Positions 21,607-30,725 of a DNA stretch of 64,000 nt are shown here, piece after piece. This DNA is from Methylobacillus flagellatus. Lineage in GTDB: Bacteria > Pseudomonadota > Gammaproteobacteria > Burkholderiales > Methylophilaceae. The notes beneath the pieces were generated by a model. It ran no database searches and was not told the origin of the DNA. It was given only the letters and a program-made list of their open reading frames with translations. The first letter of the stretch is position 1, and every line of letters starts with the position of its first letter. The DNA is taken from the NCBI RefSeq assembly GCF_005502435.1, contig NZ_SCOU01000001.1:186001-250000 (forward strand), in the 5' to 3' direction. The position numbers and the translations under genes were made by a program.

Positions 21607-23322
21607 ATGCCACATGACGTCAGTCTGATCGCCACCATTGCCGCCGGTTTTGGTCTTGCCCTGATCTTTGGGTATTTCGCGGCACGTCTGCGCATGCCAC
21701 CGCTGGTCGGCTATCTGCTGGCCGGTATCATCATCAGCCCCACCACGCCGGGCTTTGTCGCCGATATCGGTCTTGCCAGCCAGTTGGCCGAGATCGGCGT
21801 GATGCTGCTGATGTTCGGTGTGGGTCTGCATTTCTCGCTGGACGATCTGATGCAAGTGCGCAAGATCGCGGTGCCCGGTGCCATCGTGCAGATCGGGGTG
21901 GCGGTGCTGCTGGGTATGCTGACCGCTTCCTTGTGGGGCTGGGATTTCGGCGCTTCGCTGGTGTTCGGTCTGTGCCTTTCGGTGGCGAGTACGGTGGTGC
22001 TGCTGAGGGCGCTGGAATCCAAGGGCTTGCTTAAATCCATCAACGGGCAGATCGCCGTGGGCTGGCTGGTGGTGGAAGACCTGGTCATGGTGCTGGTGCT
22101 GGTGTTGTTGCCTGCGCTGGCCGGCGTGATCGCCTCTGTCGATAGCGGTAGCGCTGCTGCCGTTTCCACCAGCAACATCTGGCAGACGGTGGGTATCACA
22201 CTGGCCAAAGTGGTGGCCTTTATCGTGCTGATGCTGGTGGTGGGCCGCCGCGTGCTGCCCAAGCTGTTATGGTTCGTGGCCAAGACCGGTTCGCAGGAGC
22301 TGTTCACGCTGAGTGTGGTGGCCGTGGCGGTCGGTGTCGCCTTCGGCGCAGCGGCGCTGTTCGATGTGTCGTTTGCCCTGGGTGCCTTCTTTGCCGGCAT
22401 GATGATGCGCGAATCCGAGTTCAGTCACCGAGCCGCAGATGAATCGCTGCCCTTGCGCGATGCGTTCGCAGTGCTGTTCTTCGTGTCGGTAGGCATGCTG
22501 TTCGATCCGGCGGTGCTATGGAACGAGCCGGTCAAGCTGGTGGCCGTGGTGGCCATCATCATGGTGGGCAAGACCATCGCGGCCGTCGGGCTGGTGCTGC
22601 TGTTCCGTTACCCGCTCAACACGGCGCTCACGGTAGGCGCCAGTCTGGCGCAGATCGGCGAGTTCTCGTTCATCCTGGCGGGTCTGGGGGTGGGCCTGGG
22701 CCTGATGCCTGTGGAAGGGCAGAGCCTGGTGCTGGCAGGTGCCTTGATCTCCATCGCAGCCAATTCCGCCTTGTTCGCCGCCATCGAGCCGTTGCAACGC
22801 TGGATACGTGGCCGTTCCGATCTGGCACGTAGGCTGGAGCGCAGTGTGGATCCGCTGGCCGAATTGCCGTATTCCACCGATCAGACCCTGCTCACCGGTC
22901 AGGTGGTGCTGGTCGGCTATGGCCGCGTGGGCAAGCGCATCGGCCAGAAGCTGCGCGATGCCCACATACCTTATGTAGTGGCCGAGCAGAACCGCGAGAT
23001 GGTGGATGCACTGCGCCACAGTGGCATCCCTGCCGTGAGTGGCGACGCCGCCACGCCCGAGGTGCTGATCCAGGCCCACATCGCACGGGCCGCCATGCTG
23101 GTGATCGCCATTCCCGAGACCGTGCATGTACGCAAGATGGTGGACATTGCCAAGCAGCTGAACCCCTCGGTGCTGATCGTGCTGCGCACGCACAGCGAGG
23201 AAGAAGCCGCCATGTTCGAGAAAGAGAATCTGGGCAAGGTGTTCAATGGCGAGAAGGAACTGGCCAATGGCATGACCACCCACATCCTGCGTGAATTGCA
23301 GAGCCGTTTCGTCACCACCTGA
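21607..23322 (+). CDS. ybaL: CPA2 cation/proton antiporter with TrkA-N domain (YbaL/RosB-like)
   Basis: The 571-residue product has twelve or so membrane segments (about 5-390) of the CPA2 antiporter fold, with GYLLAGIIISP and EIGVMLLMFGVGLHFS signatures. A cytosolic TrkA-N Rossmann domain follows (about 415-530, starting QVVLVGYGRVGKRIG) and can bind nucleotides. The closest named family is YbaL/RosB/KefC; a role in cation or pH balance is inferred. The ATG at 21607 is preceded by a GAAAGAG site seven bases upstream; the codon before it is TTG. It is unrelated in position to the other antiporter at 17734, which lacks the TrkA domain. Confidence 0.87.
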   Translation: MPHDVSLIATIAAGFGLALIFGYFAARLRMPPLVGYLLAGIIISPTTPGFVADIGLASQLAEIGVMLLMFGVGLHFSLDDLMQVRKIAVPGAIVQIGVAVLLGMLTASLWGWDFGASLVFGLCLSVASTVVLLRALESKGLLKSINGQIAVGWLVVEDLVMVLVLVLLPALAGVIASVDSGSAAAVSTSNIWQTVGITLAKVVAFIVLMLVVGRRVLPKLLWFVAKTGSQELFTLSVVAVAVGVAFGAAALFDVSFALGAFFAGMMMRESEFSHRAADESLPLRDAFAVLFFVSVGMLFDPAVLWNEPVKLVAVVAIIMVGKTIAAVGLVLLFRYPLNTALTVGASLAQIGEFSFILAGLGVGLGLMPVEGQSLVLAGALISIAANSALFAAIEPLQRWIRGRSDLARRLERSVDPLAELPYSTDQTLLTGQVVLVGYGRVGKRIGQKLRDAHIPYVVAEQNREMVDALRHSGIPAVSGDAATPEVLIQAHIARAAMLVIAIPETVHVRKMVDIAKQLNPSVLIVLRTHSEEEAAMFEKENLGKVFNGEKELANGMTTHILRELQSRFVTT

Positions 23323-23330
23323 GTGTAAAA

Positions 23331-23357
23331 GCCCCGTGCAGGCCACCTGCATGGGGC
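23331..23357 (+). terminator. Hairpin after the ybaL-like gene
   Basis: A 12-bp stem GCCCCGTGCAGG / CCTGCATGGGGC (one G-U pair) with a 3-nt loop lies 8 bp after the stop. There is no T-run, so factor-independent termination would be weak. Confidence 0.45.
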
Positions 23358-23438
23358 AGCAGCAGCCATCGCGCAATAAATCCTTAATGCGCAAATTATT
23401 TGTTGTTTATGAGCAACAAAATCCCTGCAATTCATTTT

Positions 23439-23472
23439 GCGTCATCAATCTGTCACATTTGATACGCAATAT
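23439..23472 (+). promoter_or_regulatory. Putative Pho box and promoter of the phosphate porin
   Basis: GCGTCATCAATCTGTCAC at 23439-23456 matches 15 of 18 positions of the PhoB consensus (two CTGTCAT-type repeats spaced 11 bp). A -10-like CAATAT lies 10 bp downstream (23467-23472), the geometry of E. coli pho promoters, where the Pho box replaces the -35. It sits 63 bp upstream of the porin ATG. Confidence 0.65.
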
Positions 23473-23519
23473 CGCCCCTGTGTTGAAACACGCAATTTTC
23501 AATTACCAAGGGGTTAACA

Positions 23520-24995
23520 ATGACGAATTTCAAAGTACGCAGTTTGCTGGCTGCCGTTTCCGGTGCGCTGCTGCTGTCCGCAGGTGGTACCGCAATGGCG
23601 GATTCCACCGATGACATCGTAAATGCACTGATCGCCAAGGGCGTGCTGACCGAAGAAGAAGGCGCGCTGCTGATGAAGGGCCGTGAAGGTGAAAAAGAAG
23701 CCGCTGCCAAGAAAAAAGAAACCGCCATCAGCGCTGGTTACAAGGACGGCATCGTGTTCTCCAGCGGTGACGGCAAGACCAGCATGGCCATCAACGGCCG
23801 TGTGCACGCTGACTACCGCGCGTTCAACTACGACGAAGATGACAATGGTTCTGCTGGCCTGAGTTCCAACGGTGCCGATACCTTCGATATCCGCCGTGCG
23901 CGTCTGGGTGCCAAGGTCAAGTTCCTGGACTACTACGAAGCTGAAGTCGTTGCCAACCTGTCCGGCGGTTCCACCACCATGGACGTGGCCTACCTGAACA
24001 TCTCCTGGTTCAAGAACGCACAACTGCGTTTCGGTCAATTCAAGATGCCATTCAGCCTGGAACAGCTGACCAGCTCCAACAACATCGATTTCGTTGAGCG
24101 TAGCTTCGTTGATGCTTACGTTCCTGCCAAGGAAGTTGGCGCCATGATGCACGGTGCGCCGTTCACAGGCTTCACCTACGGCGTGGCGGCTTCCACCGGT
24201 CGTGGTATCAACAGCGCAGAGAACGACGTGCGTGTGGATGACGTGGATCTGATCGGTCGCGCTACCATCAACTTCGCTGAGATCATGGGCGACAAGAACA
24301 TGGTGTTGCACGCAGGTCTGGCCGCTGCCAAGGGTGATATCTCCAAGGGTGATGCTGCTGCTGCCTTCGGTGGTAACCGCAGCACCGAGGCGCGTGGTGC
24401 TTCCTTCTTCAGCGCACCGGTGGTGAACACACCAGCTGGCGCCGACGCTTCCATCGACCGCACCCGCGTTGGCCTGGAAGGTGCTGCTGCTTACGGTCCA
24501 TTCAAGCTGCAAGCGCAATACCTGACCAGCAGCTTCGATTTCGACACCGCAACACGTGGTTATGACGTGGACATCAACACCTGGTACGCAGAAGCCCTGT
24601 GGACGCTGACCGGTGAAACCCACGCCAGCCGTTACAAGGGTGGTGCTTTCGGTGCCCTCAAGCCAACCAACAACTTTGACCCAGTCAAGTTCACTGGCGG
24701 TGCCTGGGAACTGGGCTTGCGTTACAGCAAGTTCGACGCCAGCGATTTCAACACCATTGGCCTGCGTGCAGGTGCTGGTCAGGATGGTCAAGTCGGTACC
24801 GGTGCAAGCCGTTTTTCCGAAGCCAATTCTTGGACCATGGGTGTGAAGTTTGTGGCTAACCCACATGTTCGCTTCATGCTGGACTTCGTACAGACCGATT
24901 TCGAGAACAACTTCGGTGGTAATGTCGTGACCGTCAACGGCAAGCCAGAGAACGACGAGAAGGCACTGTTGCTGCGTACGCAATTCACGTTCTAA
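23520..24995 (+). CDS. Phosphate-selective porin of the OprO/OprP family
   Basis: The 491-residue product has a Sec signal peptide (cleavage expected after A-M-A at 27). A short helical N-terminal region (about 30-65, DDIVNALIAKGVLTEEEG) of the type that forms a trimeric coiled coil comes next. A long run of alternating beta strands follows, with the family motif FDIRRARLGAKVKF and FRFGQFKMPFSLEQ-like segments, ending in a terminal aromatic (TQFTF) as in outer-membrane proteins. OprP-type porins form anion-selective trimers for phosphate or polyphosphate. The upstream Pho box supports phosphate-starvation control. An intrinsic terminator follows, so the gene is monocistronic. Confidence 0.9.
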   Translation: MTNFKVRSLLAAVSGALLLSAGGTAMADSTDDIVNALIAKGVLTEEEGALLMKGREGEKEAAAKKKETAISAGYKDGIVFSSGDGKTSMAINGRVHADYRAFNYDEDDNGSAGLSSNGADTFDIRRARLGAKVKFLDYYEAEVVANLSGGSTTMDVAYLNISWFKNAQLRFGQFKMPFSLEQLTSSNNIDFVERSFVDAYVPAKEVGAMMHGAPFTGFTYGVAASTGRGINSAENDVRVDDVDLIGRATINFAEIMGDKNMVLHAGLAAAKGDISKGDAAAAFGGNRSTEARGASFFSAPVVNTPAGADASIDRTRVGLEGAAAYGPFKLQAQYLTSSFDFDTATRGYDVDINTWYAEALWTLTGETHASRYKGGAFGALKPTNNFDPVKFTGGAWELGLRYSKFDASDFNTIGLRAGAGQDGQVGTGASRFSEANSWTMGVKFVANPHVRFMLDFVQTDFENNFGGNVVTVNGKPENDEKALLLRTQFTF

Positions 24996-25023
24996 ACGCA
25001 AATCAGGTCTTAGCCGTTACAAC

Positions 25024-25055
25024 AAAAGCCCGCGCAAGCGGGCTTTTTGTTTTTT
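25024..25055 (+). terminator. Intrinsic terminator after the porin
   Basis: A perfect 10-bp stem AAAAGCCCGC / GCGGGCTTTT with loop GCAA is followed by TGTTTTTT. Confidence 0.92.
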
Positions 25056-25102
25056 ACAGCGCATGGCTCGCCTTGCACAAGGCTGGCGAATTTGGCTCGG
25101 GG

Positions 25103-25108
25103 TATAAT
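25103..25108 (+). promoter_or_regulatory. TATAAT element abutting the mutL start
   Basis: A perfect -10 hexamer ends only 5 bp before the mutL ATG (25114). If it is used, transcription would begin at or next to the start codon. No good -35 is seen at the right distance. Confidence 0.35.
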
Positions 25109-25113
25109 CAGGC

Positions 25114-26991
25114 ATGTCTACGATACGCTTATTGCCTGACCAGTTGATCAGCCAGATCGCCGCAGGGGAGGTGGTTGAACGCCCAGCCTCGGCACTCAAG
25201 GAGTTGCTCGAAAATAGCCTGGATGCCGGTAGCACCGACATCAGCGTGGCCTTGCTGCAGGGCGGTGTGAAGCAGTTGCGCGTTGCTGACAATGGCAGCG
25301 GCATCAGCCAGGACGACCTAGCGCTCGCGCTCACGCGTCACGCCACCAGCAAGATCGCCACACTGGATGACTTGGAAGCGGTGGCCAGCCTAGGCTTTCG
25401 TGGCGAGGCGCTGGCCAGTATCGCCTCCGTGTCACGCACCCAGATCATCAGCCGTGCTGCCAGCGCGCGGCATGCCTGGCGCATCAGCTCGGAAGGCAGC
25501 CAGATCACGCCAGTCGAGCCCGCCGCGCTGGATGCCGGCACCATCGTCGAAGTGTCAGACCTGTATTTCAACACCCCGGCGCGCCGTAAATTCCTCAAGA
25601 CCGAGGCCACCGAGTTCGGCCATTGTGATGATGCCTTCCAGCGCATCGCGCTGGCCCGGCCGGACGTCAGCCTGATGCTGCAGCACAACGGCCGAGCAGT
25701 CAGCCGCTACCAGGCAGGGCCTGCAGCCAGACGTGTCGCCGAGGTGCTGGGGCAGGAGTTCGCCGATCAGGCCTTGAGCATAGAGGAATCTGCCGCGGGT
25801 TTGCGCCTGTGGGGCATGGCCGCCAAGCCCACCTACCAGCGCAGCAGTCGCGACAGTCAGTATGTGTATGTGAACGGCCGTTTCGTGCGCGACAAGCTGA
25901 TCGCCCACGCCATCCGGCAGGCGTATCAGGATGTGCTGCACCATGACAGGCACCCCGCATTCGTATTGTTCCTGGAGCTGGATCCAGCGCTGGTGGACGT
26001 GAACGTGCACCCGGCCAAGACCGAGGTGCGTTTCCGCGATGGCCAGTCCATCCATCGCTTCGTGTTCCACGCCTTGCACAAGGTGCTGGCAACGCCGGTT
26101 GGCACGGCCACGCCGGCCAGCCACAATCCCTTCGCCAGCCAGCCACAGAATCAGCCGCCGAATTACCCCACCTTCCAGTCGCGCATGGATCTGCAGGCGG
26201 CGCAACGCCCGGACTTCTATCAGGTGTTGTTCGGTGCCAGCCAGCCTGGGTCTGCTGCCCAGGCGGATGGCGCGCCAGCCTGGTCCGCACCGCCTGACTA
26301 TGCAGCAGGCAAGGAGTTGTCAGCCGGTTCTACTGCGTTTACCGGGTTCGCGCCGTCGGTGACTCCGGCATCCACGCTGCAACCCGGTAGCGAGTTCCCC
26401 ATGGGCTTCGCCATCGCCCAGCTACATGGTGTGTATGTGCTGGCACAGAACAGCGCTGGCCTTATCGTGGTGGACATGCACGCTGCGCACGAACGCATCA
26501 TGTACGAGCGCCTCAAAAGCGCGCTGGATGATGACAGAGTGCCCATGCAGCCCTTGCTGTTGCCGGTGAGCTTCCATGCCGACCGCATCGAAGTCGCCAG
26601 CGTGGAAGAGCAGTTGAACTCAGTGCAGTCGAACGAGCTGCAACAACTGGGCTTCGACATCGCCGTGCTGTCACCGACCACGCTGGCGGTGCGCGCCGTG
26701 CCCGCCATGCTGCAGGACGCCGATGCCGTTGCGCTGGCACGTGATGTATTGCGTGACCTGCGTGAATACGGCGCCAGCCGCGCGCTCACCGAGCGTCGTA
26801 ATGAGCTGCTCGGTACCATGGCCTGCCATGCCGCAGTGCGCGCCAACCGCAGCCTGACCATCCCGGAGATGAACGCACTGCTGCGCGACATGGAAACCAC
26901 CGAGCGCTCCGGCCAGTGCAACCATGGCCGTCCGACCTGGTTCCAGGTCAGCATGAGCGAGCTGGACAAGATGTTCATGCGCGGTAAATGA
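25114..26991 (+). CDS. mutL: DNA mismatch repair protein MutL (endonuclease-motif type)
   Basis: The 625-residue product has the N-terminal GHKL ATPase (motifs ENSLDAG, DNGSGI, and [10 protein letters not shown]), a proline/glutamine-rich linker (about 335-425) and the C-terminal dimerisation domain. The C-terminal domain carries the nicking-endonuclease metal motif DMHA-x2-E-x4-E beginning at Asp454, plus ACHAAVRA and CNHGRP, which E. coli MutL lacks. It is therefore expected to nick DNA itself rather than depend on MutH; this is inferred from the motifs. No ribosome site is visible, and a TATAAT lies five bases before the ATG. miaA follows 13 bp downstream. Confidence 0.95.
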   Translation: MSTIRLLPDQLISQIAAGEVVERPASALKELLENSLDAGSTDISVALLQGGVKQLRVADNGSGISQDDLALALTRHATSKIATLDDLEAVASLGFRGEALASIASVSRTQIISRAASARHAWRISSEGSQITPVEPAALDAGTIVEVSDLYFNTPARRKFLKTEATEFGHCDDAFQRIALARPDVSLMLQHNGRAVSRYQAGPAARRVAEVLGQEFADQALSIEESAAGLRLWGMAAKPTYQRSSRDSQYVYVNGRFVRDKLIAHAIRQAYQDVLHHDRHPAFVLFLELDPALVDVNVHPAKTEVRFRDGQSIHRFVFHALHKVLATPVGTATPASHNPFASQPQNQPPNYPTFQSRMDLQAAQRPDFYQVLFGASQPGSAAQADGAPAWSAPPDYAAGKELSAGSTAFTGFAPSVTPASTLQPGSEFPMGFAIAQLHGVYVLAQNSAGLIVVDMHAAHERIMYERLKSALDDDRVPMQPLLLPVSFHADRIEVASVEEQLNSVQSNELQQLGFDIAVLSPTTLAVRAVPAMLQDADAVALARDVLRDLREYGASRALTERRNELLGTMACHAAVRANRSLTIPEMNALLRDMETTERSGQCNHGRPTWFQVSMSELDKMFMRGK

Positions 26992-27004
26992 AGCGCTCAC
27001 CCGC

Positions 27005-27958
27005 ATGAGCCTGCTTACTCCCGCCATTTTCCCTCCTGCCATTTTTCTGATGGGCCCCACCGCCAGCGGCAAGACCGGCGCCGTGGTGGAACTTGTGCAG
27101 CGCCTGCCCGTGGAACTGATCAGTGTGGATTCGGCATTGGTATACCGCGATATGGATATAGGCACAGCCAAGCCGGATGCCGCTACGCTGGCGCGTGCGC
27201 CACACCATCTGATCGACCTGATCAGTCCCATGCAGTCCTATTCTGCAGCGCAGTTCCGTAGCGATGCGCTGGCGCTGATGGCGGACATCACGGCGCGTGG
27301 CCGCATCCCGCTGCTGGTGGGGGGCACCATGTTGTATTTCAATGCCTTGCAGCAGGGCTTGGGTGAATTGCCGCAAGCCGATGCCGCCGTGCGTGCGCAA
27401 CTGGACGCCGAAGCCCTGCAGATAGGCTGGCCTGCCATGCATGCACGTCTGGCGGTCATAGACCCCGAGACCGCAGCACGGCTGATGCCCACCGATGCAC
27501 AGCGTATCCAGCGCGCGTTCGAGGTATGGATGCTGAGTGGCAAGACCATGACCCAGCTGTTTGCCGAACAGCAAAACCAGGCGCTGCCTTACCGGCTGCT
27601 CAAACTGGCGCTGATGCCATCCGACCGCAGTGTGCTGCATCAGCGTATTGCGCTACGTTTTGAGCAGATGCTGCAGGCCGGGCTGCTGGATGAAGTAGAG
27701 CGACTGCGCCGCCACTACCCGGATTTGCAGCCCGAGCTGCCGTCCATGCGTTGTGTGGGTTACCGTCAGGCCTGGCAGCATCTGCAGGGCGAGTTCGACA
27801 TGAATGAGCTGCGCGACAAAGGCATCGCCGCGACGCGTCAGTTGGCCAAACGCCAACTGACCTGGCTGCGCGGCATGGACGATATCGTGTCGGTCGATTG
27901 CCTGGATCCTGCGTTGACGGACCGCTTGCAAACCACCATCACCAACTGGCTAGGCTGA
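27005..27958 (+). CDS. miaA: tRNA dimethylallyltransferase
   Basis: The 317-residue product transfers a dimethylallyl group to N6 of A37 in tRNAs reading codons beginning with U. The P-loop GPTASGKT (about residues 18-25), [16 protein letters not shown], and the HHLIDL and GGTMLY motifs are intact. The C-terminal insertion and tRNA-binding parts ([10 protein letters not shown]) are present. It follows mutL by 13 bp; the mutL-miaA order is widespread in proteobacteria. Confidence 0.96.
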   Translation: MSLLTPAIFPPAIFLMGPTASGKTGAVVELVQRLPVELISVDSALVYRDMDIGTAKPDAATLARAPHHLIDLISPMQSYSAAQFRSDALALMADITARGRIPLLVGGTMLYFNALQQGLGELPQADAAVRAQLDAEALQIGWPAMHARLAVIDPETAARLMPTDAQRIQRAFEVWMLSGKTMTQLFAEQQNQALPYRLLKLALMPSDRSVLHQRIALRFEQMLQAGLLDEVERLRRHYPDLQPELPSMRCVGYRQAWQHLQGEFDMNELRDKGIAATRQLAKRQLTWLRGMDDIVSVDCLDPALTDRLQTTITNWLG

Positions 27959-28035
27959 TGCCTGATTCGGCTTTAATATCCTCAACATGACCCAGCACCT
28001 TATTCCTTCCTTGAACCAGAACCTATGAGCATCTC

Positions 28036-29544
28036 ATGACCACACCTCTTTTGATCGGCCAGGCAGGTAGCCAGCCACTGCATCTGTTGCCGCGTATGGC
28101 CAATCGCCACGGTTTGATCGCAGGCGCCACTGGCACAGGTAAAACCGTTACCTTGCAATCACTTGCAGAAGGGTTCTCACGTATCGGTGTACCTGTATTC
28201 ATGGCCGATGTGAAGGGCGACCTGTCCGGTTTGAGCCATGCAGGTGGCGGCAATGCCCGTGTGGACGCGCGCGTGCAGCAGATGGGGATAGACGATTTCA
28301 GCTATGCGGCTTGCCCGGTGACGTTCTGGGATGTGTTCGGCAAGAAGGGGCACCCGGTACGTACCACCATCGCCGAGATGGGGCCGGTGCTGCTGGGACG
28401 TTTGCTTAACCTCAACGAGGTGCAGTCCGGCGTGCTGACGGCGGTGTTCCGTATCGCGGATGACAAGGGCTGGCTGCTGCTGGATCTTAAAGACCTGCGT
28501 GCCATGATCCAGCATGTGGCCGAGCAGGCGTCGGATTACACGGCGCAATACGGCAACATCTCCACCGCCAGCATAGGCGCGGTGCAGCGCGCCTTGCTGC
28601 AACTGGAGCACGAAGGCGCGGACCAGTTGTTCGGCGAGCCGGCCATGAACATCGATGACCTGATGCAGACCGACAGCCGCGGCCATGGCGTCATCAACAT
28701 CCTCGCCGCCGACACGCTCTACAACGCGCCACGTGTCTATGCCACGCTGCTATTGTGGTTGCTGTCGGAATTGTTCGAGCAGCTGCCGGAGGTGGGCGAT
28801 CTGGATCAGCCCAAGCTGGTGTTCTTCTTCGATGAAGCGCATCTGCTGTTCAATGACGCGCCCAAGGCGCTGCTGGACAAGATCGAGCAGGTGGTGCGGC
28901 TGATCCGCTCCAAGGGCGTGGGCGTATATTTTGTGAGCCAGAATCCGCTGGATATCCCGGATGCGGTACTCGGTCAGCTGGGTAATCGCGTGCAGCATGC
29001 ACTGCGTGCGTTTACGCCGCGCGATCAGAAGGCGGTGCGCGCCGCCGCCGAGACCTTCCGCGCCAATCCCGGTCTGGATGTGGAATCCGCCATCACTGAG
29101 CTGGGCGTGGGTGAAGCGCTGGTGTCCTTGCTGGACGCGCAAGGTCGGCCCTTGCCCGTGGAGCGCGCCTTCATCGCGCCGCCCGGCAGCCGCATCGGCC
29201 CGGCCAGCGATGCCGAGCGCCAGAACACCATCAGCGCCAGCCTGCTATACGGGCATTACGAGAAGGCGGTGGATCGTGAGTCGGCTTACGAGATCCTCAA
29301 AGGCCGTGCCGAGCAGGCTGCGCTAGCTGCACAGCAGCCTGCGCCTGAAGCAGAGCCCGCCTCGTCTGGCTGGGGTGATCTGCTAGGCGGTGGCAGTGCA
29401 TCGGCCAAACGCGCTGGTCGTCCACCGGACAGCATGATGACCACGCTGGCCAAGACCGCTGCGCGCACCATAGGTAGCGAGCTGGGGCGGCAGATCGTAC
29501 GTGGCGTGCTGGGCAGCCTGCTTGGTGGCAGCAAACGCCGCTAG
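28036..29544 (+). CDS. HerA-like ATPase of the YjgR (DUF853) family
   Basis: The 502-residue product is a HerA/VirB4-type ATPase. Walker A GATGTGKT lies near residue 32, with [12 protein letters not shown] after it. A Walker B-like [13 protein letters not shown] is near residue 260, and there is an arginine-finger region further on. The family is usually named YjgR or DUF853; its substrate is unknown. The C-terminal 80 residues are low-complexity and basic (Ala/Gly/Arg-rich), probably flexible. It stands 77 bp after miaA and just before the YigZ gene. Confidence 0.85.
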   Translation: MTTPLLIGQAGSQPLHLLPRMANRHGLIAGATGTGKTVTLQSLAEGFSRIGVPVFMADVKGDLSGLSHAGGGNARVDARVQQMGIDDFSYAACPVTFWDVFGKKGHPVRTTIAEMGPVLLGRLLNLNEVQSGVLTAVFRIADDKGWLLLDLKDLRAMIQHVAEQASDYTAQYGNISTASIGAVQRALLQLEHEGADQLFGEPAMNIDDLMQTDSRGHGVINILAADTLYNAPRVYATLLLWLLSELFEQLPEVGDLDQPKLVFFFDEAHLLFNDAPKALLDKIEQVVRLIRSKGVGVYFVSQNPLDIPDAVLGQLGNRVQHALRAFTPRDQKAVRAAAETFRANPGLDVESAITELGVGEALVSLLDAQGRPLPVERAFIAPPGSRIGPASDAERQNTISASLLYGHYEKAVDRESAYEILKGRAEQAALAAQQPAPEAEPASSGWGDLLGGGSASAKRAGRPPDSMMTTLAKTAARTIGSELGRQIVRGVLGSLLGGSKRR

Positions 29545-29551
29545 AGTCAGT

Positions 29552-30133
29552 ATGCAAACCACCAGCATGCAAACCATAGGCCGTGCCGGTCAGGCCGAGC
29601 AGACCATCACCAAGTCCCGCTTCATCGCGGTAGCGGAACATTGCACAGATGAACGTGCCGTGGCCATGTGTCTGCGGCGTCTGGCGGCTGCGCATAGCAG
29701 TGCGCATCATCTGGCTTATGCCTTCCGGCTCAAAACACCAGACGGTATCGTGCAGCGCTTCAGCGATGCCGGGGAGCCCTCGGGCACGGCGGGCAAGCCC
29801 ATCCTGCAGTTCCTGGAAGGGCGTGACCTCATCAATGTGTGTGTGGGCGTGATCCGCTATTACGGCGGCATCAATCTGGGCACCGGCGGCCTGGCGCGTG
29901 CCTACGGCGGTACCGGGCGCATGGCGCTGGAAGCTGCCGAGATCGTGCCTTATGTGGAAATGACCAGCATCGCGCTGGAGCTGGATTACGCCAGGCTGGA
30001 CATGCTGACGCGTGAAGTCAGCAAGCTGCACGGTGAAGTCATCGACAAGCAGTTCGGCGAACGTGTAAGGCTCATCATCCGGCTGCCGACCAAGGAAGCG
30101 CAGACCCTCAAAGCACGCTACACCGCGTTATAA
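29552..30133 (+). CDS. yigZ: YigZ/IMPACT-family protein
   Basis: The 193-residue product has the IMPACT domain signature (residues ~20-130), including KSRFIAVAEHC, SSAHHLAYAFRL and the DAGEPSGTAGKPILQ and RYYGGINLGTGGL motifs. A C-terminal ferredoxin-like DUF1949-type domain follows. Bacterial YigZ proteins are thought to bind nucleic acid or act in translation; no reaction is established. The start is set at the ATG at 29552, seven bases after the YjgR stop; another ATG lies five codons later. The short spacing suggests one transcript with the YjgR gene. Confidence 0.86.
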   Translation: MQTTSMQTIGRAGQAEQTITKSRFIAVAEHCTDERAVAMCLRRLAAAHSSAHHLAYAFRLKTPDGIVQRFSDAGEPSGTAGKPILQFLEGRDLINVCVGVIRYYGGINLGTGGLARAYGGTGRMALEAAEIVPYVEMTSIALELDYARLDMLTREVSKLHGEVIDKQFGERVRLIIRLPTKEAQTLKARYTAL

Positions 30134-30174
30134 CGCTTTGCTGGCATGTCTGCCATTCCATTTCGGGAGACATC

Positions 30175-30618
30175 ATGCGGCTACGCGGCTGGTACGATCA
30201 ATTCAAGCGGCAGTTCCGCGCCAATCTGGTGGCCATCATCAGTCTGCTGACCGCGCTGAGCGGCTTCTACTACAACACCTGGCGCGACCATCAGAACGAA
30301 CTCAACCACAATATGCGTAACGCTGCCTTTGAAGTATTGAAGGAGCTGGGTGAACTGCAGACCGTGGTCAACTATGCGCATTTTGAACAGGACAAGCAGC
30401 GCGGCAATACGCTGGACGGTTGGGGGCATGTGGTGCTGATCCGTGATGTGAGCCGTTTGATGACGCCAGCAGCGGCAGCAGAAGGGCAGCAGCTTTATGC
30501 GGCCTGGCAACAGCAGGTGGATAGGCTGGGCGTGGAGGCGGCGAGCGAGCAGCACATCAGCAAGGAGATCACTGAGATGCGTGAGGCAGTGCTGGCGTCG
30601 ATCAGGCAATTGCAGTAA
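30175..30618 (+). CDS. Small inner-membrane-anchored hypothetical protein (147 aa)
   Basis: I do not recognise a named family. The ATG at 30175 is preceded by GGGAG. Residues ~15-33 form one hydrophobic segment after a basic N-terminus (RLRGWYDQFKRQFR), so the protein is likely anchored in the inner membrane. The remaining ~110 residues are charged and helical, facing the periplasm if the positive-inside rule holds. The gene's last codons and stop are duplicated in tandem downstream. It lies 41 bp after yigZ, same strand. Confidence 0.65.
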   Translation: MRLRGWYDQFKRQFRANLVAIISLLTALSGFYYNTWRDHQNELNHNMRNAAFEVLKELGELQTVVNYAHFEQDKQRGNTLDGWGHVVLIRDVSRLMTPAAAAEGQQLYAAWQQQVDRLGVEAASEQHISKEITEMREAVLASIRQLQ

Positions 30619-30666
30619 AGGCTGGTGCTTGTAGTAAAAGCTAGTGATTGTAGTAAAAGCTAGCGC
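30610..30666. repeat. Three tandem 19-bp copies of a gene 3' end
   Basis: Units begin at 30610 (TTGCAGTAAAGGCTGGTGC), 30629 (TTGTAGTAAAAGCTAGTGA) and 30648 (TTGTAGTAAAAGCTAGCGC). The first contains the last two codons and the stop of the 147-aa gene. Confidence 0.85.
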
Positions 30667-30725
30667 TGAAAGATGGGGAGGGTTATTCGAAACCGGATAC
30701 CTGCAACGCGCTTGCCATCAGGCGC

